This document shows, in pieces, positions 5,799-8,928 of a stretch of DNA of 8,928 nt. How positions within the stretch are numbered: the first letter of the stretch is position 1; each line of letters opens with the position of its first letter. The stretch spans positions 1 through 8,928 of the forward strand of contig CAIKSH010000043.1 of NCBI GenBank assembly GCA_903830015.1, read 5' to 3'. The notes under the pieces are model-generated. The model ran no database searches. It was not told where the DNA came from and worked only from the letters and a program-made list of their open reading frames with translations. A program made the translations under genes and the position numbers. Source of the DNA: an uncultured Solirubrobacterales bacterium. Its GTDB lineage: Bacteria; Actinomycetota; Thermoleophilia; Solirubrobacterales; Solirubrobacteraceae.

Positions 5799-7007
5799 GT
5801 GACCGTCGACCTCGCCGCGGCGCAGCGCCGGCTGCGCTCCACCTCGTTCCTGGCGAGCTTCGACCGCTTCACCATCCCGCCGCTCCTGGTCCCGATCGGG
5901 CTGAGCTTCGGCGTGCCGCTGGGGACGGCCGCGCTCGCGGCCAGCGCCTACTTCATCACCTACGGGCTGATGCAGCCCTTCTGGGGCGGCCTCTCCGACC
6001 GTCACGGCCGCACCCCGATACTGCGGGTCGCCGTGGCGGCCGGCGGCCTCTGCGCCGTGCTGGCTGCGCTCTCCCCGAGCTTCGGGGTTCTCGTCGGGGC
6101 CCGGTTCCTGGCCGGCGCCTTCTTCGCCGCGGTCGCCCCGACGGCGGTCGTCTACCTGGGCGACGCGGTAACCGAGCACGCCCCCCGCCAGCACGCCCTC
6201 GCGCTGGTGATGTCCTGGGCGACGGGCGGGATCGCCGTGGCCACGATCACCGCCGGCGTCTGCGCACAGCTGCTCGACTGGCGGGTGGCCTTCGCCCTGA
6301 CCGCCCTGCTGGCCGCCGGGGTCTCCTTCTACCTGCGCCGCCTGCCCGAGCCGGCCCACGAGCCCTCGCCCCACTCGTTCGGCCGGCAGGCCGCCTCGGC
6401 CCTGCGGCGCCCGTGGGTCCTGACCGTGTGGGCGATCGCCTTCCTGGAGGGGTGCGTGATCTTCGGCGCGCTCACCTTCATCTCCGCCTCGCTGCAGGAC
6501 CAGGGGGTAGGCGCCGCCCTGGCCGGCTCGGCGGCGGCCGGCTTCGGGATCGGGAACGTGGTCTGCACGCCGCTGGTCACCCGCTCGATCACCCGGGTGG
6601 CCTCGCCGCTGCTGATCGCCGGAGGGGCCGGGGTGGCCGCGGCCGGCCTGGCCCTGGCCGGCTTCGACGTCGTGGTCGCCACGGCGGTGGTCGCTTCGCT
6701 CACCCTCGGCGCCGGCTTCGGCTTCCTGCACTCCACGATGCAGCTCTGGGCGACCCAGGTCTACCCCGAGGCCCGGGCGATGACGATCTCCTTCTTTGCC
6801 GCCTCGGTCTTCATCGGCGGTGCAGTGGCCAGCGCTGCCGCCGCGCCGCTGGCCGACTCGGGCCACTTCGGCACGATCTTCCTCGGCGCCGCCGCCCTGG
6901 CCGGCCTGGTGGCCACCGCCGGCGCCCTGCTGCGCGCGCGCTACGTGGCGGTCTACCACCCGCCGGTGCCCGAGGATCCCGAGGAGGGGGCCTCGCTCGC
7001 GCCCTGA
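5799..7007 (+). CDS. MFS (drug/solute) transporter
   Basis: The product has 402 residues, the usual size of a 12-helix major facilitator. The cytoplasmic loop between helices 2 and 3 has motif A, GGLSDRHGRTPILR (63-76). Helix 4 begins with Arg102 in ARFLAGAFFAAVAP, as in motif B of proton-coupled exporters. The first half ends with LDWRVAFALTALLAA (159-173) and RRLPEP. A central loop (about 180-205) precedes the second six-helix bundle, in which VYPEARAMTISFF (321-333) recalls motif A's repeat. It most resembles DHA1-type antiporters, but the substrate cannot be inferred. The start is the GTG at 5799, next to a TAGCGT box. It is divergent from HPP, which may hint at shared control, and the ABC exporter operon 67 bp downstream appears to have its own promoter. 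Confidence 0.88.
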   Translation: MTVDLAAAQRRLRSTSFLASFDRFTIPPLLVPIGLSFGVPLGTAALAASAYFITYGLMQPFWGGLSDRHGRTPILRVAVAAGGLCAVLAALSPSFGVLVGARFLAGAFFAAVAPTAVVYLGDAVTEHAPRQHALALVMSWATGGIAVATITAGVCAQLLDWRVAFALTALLAAGVSFYLRRLPEPAHEPSPHSFGRQAASALRRPWVLTVWAIAFLEGCVIFGALTFISASLQDQGVGAALAGSAAAGFGIGNVVCTPLVTRSITRVASPLLIAGGAGVAAAGLALAGFDVVVATAVVASLTLGAGFGFLHSTMQLWATQVYPEARAMTISFFAASVFIGGAVASAAAAPLADSGHFGTIFLGAAALAGLVATAGALLRARYVAVYHPPVPEDPEEGASLAP

Positions 7008-7017
7008 GCGCCCAGGG

Positions 7018-7035
7018 GCCCCGGTCGCTTGGGGC
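7018..7035 (+). terminator. Weak hairpin after the MFS gene
   Basis: GCCCC (7018-7022) and GGGGC (7031-7035) pair across an 8-base loop, 10 bp after the MFS stop and before the next promoter. The stem is short and has no T-tract. Position is the main support. Confidence 0.22.
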
Positions 7036-7062
7036 ACGGTTCTGGTCGCCCTCGCGGGTGGC

Positions 7063-7068
7063 TAGGGT
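7063..7068 (+). promoter_or_regulatory. Putative -10 box (TAGGGT) for the ABC exporter operon
   Basis: TAGGGT, then 6 bp (GACCCG), then the GTG at 7075. It is the same hexamer as at FUSC and HPP. With this spacing the mRNA would begin at the start codon. It indicates that the exporter genes are transcribed separately from the MFS gene. Confidence 0.55.
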
Positions 7069-7074
7069 GACCCG

Positions 7075-8085
7075 GTGCCCGAACCCGCCGTCCCGCCAAG
7101 CCCGGAGCCCGCTTCGGGCGCCGGCTCCGGACAGGCGGCGGTCCTCGTAGAAGGCCTCGAGCGCACCTACAAGGGCGGCCTGAAGGCCGTCGACGGGGTG
7201 AACCTCGTCGTCGAGCCCGGCGAGATCTACGGCTTCCTGGGCCCCAACGGCGCCGGCAAGTCGACCACGGTGCGGATCCTCACCACGCTGCTGCGCCCGA
7301 CCGGCGGCCGGGCCCTGGTGGCCGGCTACGACGTCGTAAAGCAGGCCCCCGAGGTGCGCCGGAACATCGGCGTCGCCCTCCAGGAGGCGGCGCTCGACCC
7401 GCTGATGACCGGCCGCGAGCTGCTCCAGCTCCAGGGCGCGCTGCACGGCCTGCGCCGCGACGAGGCCCGCGAGCGGGCCGAGGAGCTGCTCGAGCGCGTC
7501 GACCTGGTCGAGGCGGCCGACCGGCGCCTGCAGACCTACTCGGGCGGCATGACCCGCCGGCTCGACCTGGCCATGGCGCTGGTCCACCGGCCGACCGTCC
7601 TCTTCCTCGACGAGCCGACCACCGGGCTTGACCCGGTGAGCCGCAACGCGCTCTGGCGCGAGGTCAAGGCGCTCAACGAGGAAGGAACGACCGTCTTCCT
7701 GACCACGCAGTACCTGGAGGAGGCCGAGCAGCTCGCCGACCGGGTGGGGATCATCGACCGCGGCCACATCGTCGCCGAGGGAACGCCGGACGAGCTCAAG
7801 AAGCTGGTCGGCGACCCGGCGCTGATGGTGAAGCTGATCGATCCGGCCCAGCACGACGAGGCCTGCCGGGTGCTTGCCGCGCACGGGGAGGTGAGCGACC
7901 GCAGCGACGGCTCGCTGAAGGTGCGCTCGCCGCTCGGGGCCCGCGCAATCGCGCCGATAGTTCGCTCGCTCGACGAGGCCCGCGTCGAGGTCGACGCGGT
8001 CGAGCTCGAGGAGGTCAGCCTCGACGACGTCTTCCTGGCCGTCACCGGCCACCCGGCCGAGGAGGCAGAGGGGGAGCCGGAGTGA
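7075..8085 (+). CDS. DrrA-type ABC exporter ATP-binding protein
   Basis: The product has 336 residues and is the ATPase of an ABC-2 exporter of the daunorubicin-resistance (DrrA) type. After a Pro/Ala-rich leader (1-20) come Walker A GPNGAGKST (56-64), Q-loop Gln103, signature YSGGM (155-159), Walker B VLFLDEP (175-181, catalytic Glu180) and D-loop GLDP (184-187). The H-switch position is Gln212 in TTQYLEEAEQLADRV, not His. I recall the same TTQYL sequence in other DrrA proteins, so this is a subfamily trait. The C-terminal DUF4162-like domain (about 240-325) ends with EVSLDDVFLAVTGH. The GTG at 7075 follows a TAGGGT box by 6 bp; the non-conserved leader means an internal start cannot be excluded. 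It overlaps the permease gene by 4 bp (GTGA). The exported compound is unknown; drugs, lipids or glycolipids are family options. Confidence 0.93.
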   Translation: MPEPAVPPSPEPASGAGSGQAAVLVEGLERTYKGGLKAVDGVNLVVEPGEIYGFLGPNGAGKSTTVRILTTLLRPTGGRALVAGYDVVKQAPEVRRNIGVALQEAALDPLMTGRELLQLQGALHGLRRDEARERAEELLERVDLVEAADRRLQTYSGGMTRRLDLAMALVHRPTVLFLDEPTTGLDPVSRNALWREVKALNEEGTTVFLTTQYLEEAEQLADRVGIIDRGHIVAEGTPDELKKLVGDPALMVKLIDPAQHDEACRVLAAHGEVSDRSDGSLKVRSPLGARAIAPIVRSLDEARVEVDAVELEEVSLDDVFLAVTGHPAEEAEGEPE

Positions 8086-8882
8086 CCGGCGCGGCCCTCG
8101 CCAGCCCGGTCGCATCGCGCTGGCGGGTGACGATCGCCCTGGCCGGCCGGGCGCTGCGCATCCAGCTGCGCCGGATCCAGTTCCTGCTGCCCTCCTTCGT
8201 GCTGCCGCTCCTGCTGCTCGTGGTGATCGCCAGCGGCACCTCGGCCGCCCAGGAGCTTCCCGGCTTCCCGGTCAAGAGCTCCTACGTGGGATTCGTGGTC
8301 TCCGGGACGATCATGCAGGGAGCGCTCCTGGTCGGCCTGATGGCCGGCATCGCGGTGGCCGACGACATCGAGGGCGGCTTCTTCGACCGCCTCCTTTCGG
8401 CGCCGATCCACCGCGCGAGCATCGTCGCCGGCCGCGTGCTGGGGACGATGGGCATCGGCGTCTTCCAGGCAATCCTCTTCCTCTGCGTGGCCCTGGCCTT
8501 CGGCGCCGACTTCACCGGCGGAATCCCCGGCGTCCTCGAAGTGATCGTGCTGGCCTCGCTCAGCGCCGGCGCCGCGGCCGGCCTGGGGGCGGCGATCGCC
8601 CTGCGAACCGGCTCGCTCTCGCTGCTGCAGAACCTCTTCCCGTTCGTCTTCGTCCTGCTCTTCACCGCGCCGGCCTTCCTGCCGCACGAGTACCTCAACC
8701 CGGTGCTCCAGACGATCTCCGATTACAACCCGCTCTCCTACGTGGTCGAGGGAATGCGCGGCGCGCTCTTCGACTCGCCGCAGCTCGGGAGCGTTCCGGT
8801 TGGCTTCCTGGCCGCCCTCGGCGTGCTGGTCGTCACCGTCGCGGCCGCGGTCTGGGCGATGCGCGCGCGGGTGCAGACATGA
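8082..8882 (+). CDS. ABC-2 type exporter permease (DrrB-like)
   Basis: The product has 266 residues, the normal size for an ABC-2 membrane subunit. About six hydrophobic helices are visible, near 34-51, 70-93, 116-141, 150-174, 183-201 and 239-260. The cytoplasmic N terminus (WRVTIALAGRALRIQLRR) is basic. The segment IEGGFFDRLLSAPIHRASIVAGRVLG (96-121) is the family's loop that contacts the ATPase. YNPLSYVVEGMRGALF (215-230) is the ABC-2 signature before the last helix. The GTG start at 8082 is fixed by the 4-bp overlap with the ATPase stop, and the stop at 8880-8882 overlaps the next ATG in the same way. Such overlaps imply translational coupling and balanced subunit levels. Confidence 0.92.
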   Translation: MTGAALASPVASRWRVTIALAGRALRIQLRRIQFLLPSFVLPLLLLVVIASGTSAAQELPGFPVKSSYVGFVVSGTIMQGALLVGLMAGIAVADDIEGGFFDRLLSAPIHRASIVAGRVLGTMGIGVFQAILFLCVALAFGADFTGGIPGVLEVIVLASLSAGAAAGLGAAIALRTGSLSLLQNLFPFVFVLLFTAPAFLPHEYLNPVLQTISDYNPLSYVVEGMRGALFDSPQLGSVPVGFLAALGVLVVTVAAAVWAMRARVQT

Positions 8883-8928
8883 GCACGCCCAACACCCGCG
8901 GCCTGGCGTACGCCGGTGGCGTCGGCTA
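8879..8928 (+). CDS. Third gene of the exporter operon, first 16 codons only (probably a second permease)
   Basis: The ATG at 8879 overlaps the permease stop as ATGA. The visible residues are MSTPNTRGLAYAGGVG and then the window ends. The sequence itself does not identify a family. A second ABC-2 permease (a DrrC-like partner) is inferred from the common three-gene order of such operons. Confidence 0.6.
   Translation, partial: MSTPNTRGLAYAGGVG

Noticed and set aside
5309..7150. A 613-codon open frame on the + strand
   Set aside because: It is antisense to the HPP gene at first and then runs out of frame through the MFS gene. The translation is Arg/Gly/Pro-rich without family motifs, whereas the HPP and MFS frames have clear ones.
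6811..8115. A 434-codon open frame on the - strand opposite the ABC ATPase
   Set aside because: It is a GC-rich shadow of the ATPase and the end of the MFS gene. The opposite strand has all ABC motifs and start/stop coupling to the permease.
7536..8687. A 383-codon - strand frame opposite the ATPase and permease
   Set aside because: Its composition is Arg/Gln/Glu/His-rich, as expected for antisense of membrane-protein codons, and it has no recognisable domain.
1..8928. A defence, CRISPR, toxin-antitoxin, mobile or biosynthetic system
   Set aside because: All substantial frames are accounted for by the helicase fragment, secreted enzymes, membrane proteins and transporters. No repeat-spacer array, nuclease, recombinase or synthase is visible.

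Overview
The window is GC-rich and joins two unrelated DNA sources. Bases 1 to about 664 encode the C-terminal part of an alphaproteobacterial (Rhizobiales-like) Suv3-type RNA helicase. From about 669 to the end the genes look actinobacterial and resemble Thermoleophilia/Solirubrobacterales: a secreted chymotrypsin-fold protease with a fibronectin-III domain and a basic cysteine-containing C-terminal module, DUF1622 and HPP membrane proteins, and a DrrA-type exporter. The taxonomic reading rests on recalled family resemblance, not on a search. The helicase (+ strand) and the protease (- strand) both lose their 3' ends at the same AAGCTT (HindIII) site at 664-669, which suggests a cloning or assembly chimera.

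Layout: helicase fragment (1-669, +); truncated S1 protease (664-2061, -); secreted glycoside-hydrolase-like TIM-barrel protein (2179-3102, +); FUSC-family membrane protein (3071-4204, -), which overlaps the previous gene tail-to-tail by 32 bp; small single-TM protein with a Gly-rich tail (4314-4700, +); a DUF1622 protein (4705-5106, -) downstream of an HPP-family membrane protein (5176-5763, -), probably one operon; an MFS transporter (5799-7007, +) divergent from HPP; and an ABC exporter operon of ATPase (7075-8085, +), permease (8082-8882, +) and the first codons of a third gene (8879 to the edge, +). The exporter genes are joined by 4-bp start/stop overlaps.

Four genes (FUSC, HPP, MFS, ABC ATPase) have a TAGGGT or TAGCGT hexamer 6-8 bp before the start codon and no Shine-Dalgarno sequence. 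This is the arrangement of an actinobacterial -10 box on a leaderless mRNA. The small Gly-rich protein and DUF1622 instead have plausible Shine-Dalgarno sequences.

In function, the actinobacterial part is mostly an envelope neighbourhood: two secreted enzymes, several integral membrane proteins of poorly defined substrate, and two export systems. I see no CRISPR array, tRNA, rRNA, transposase, integrase, toxin-antitoxin or defence gene. I did not find a clearly new biological system. The most consequential observations are the HindIII-centred chimera, the false 1001-codon reading frame it creates, and the recurring leaderless-promoter pattern.
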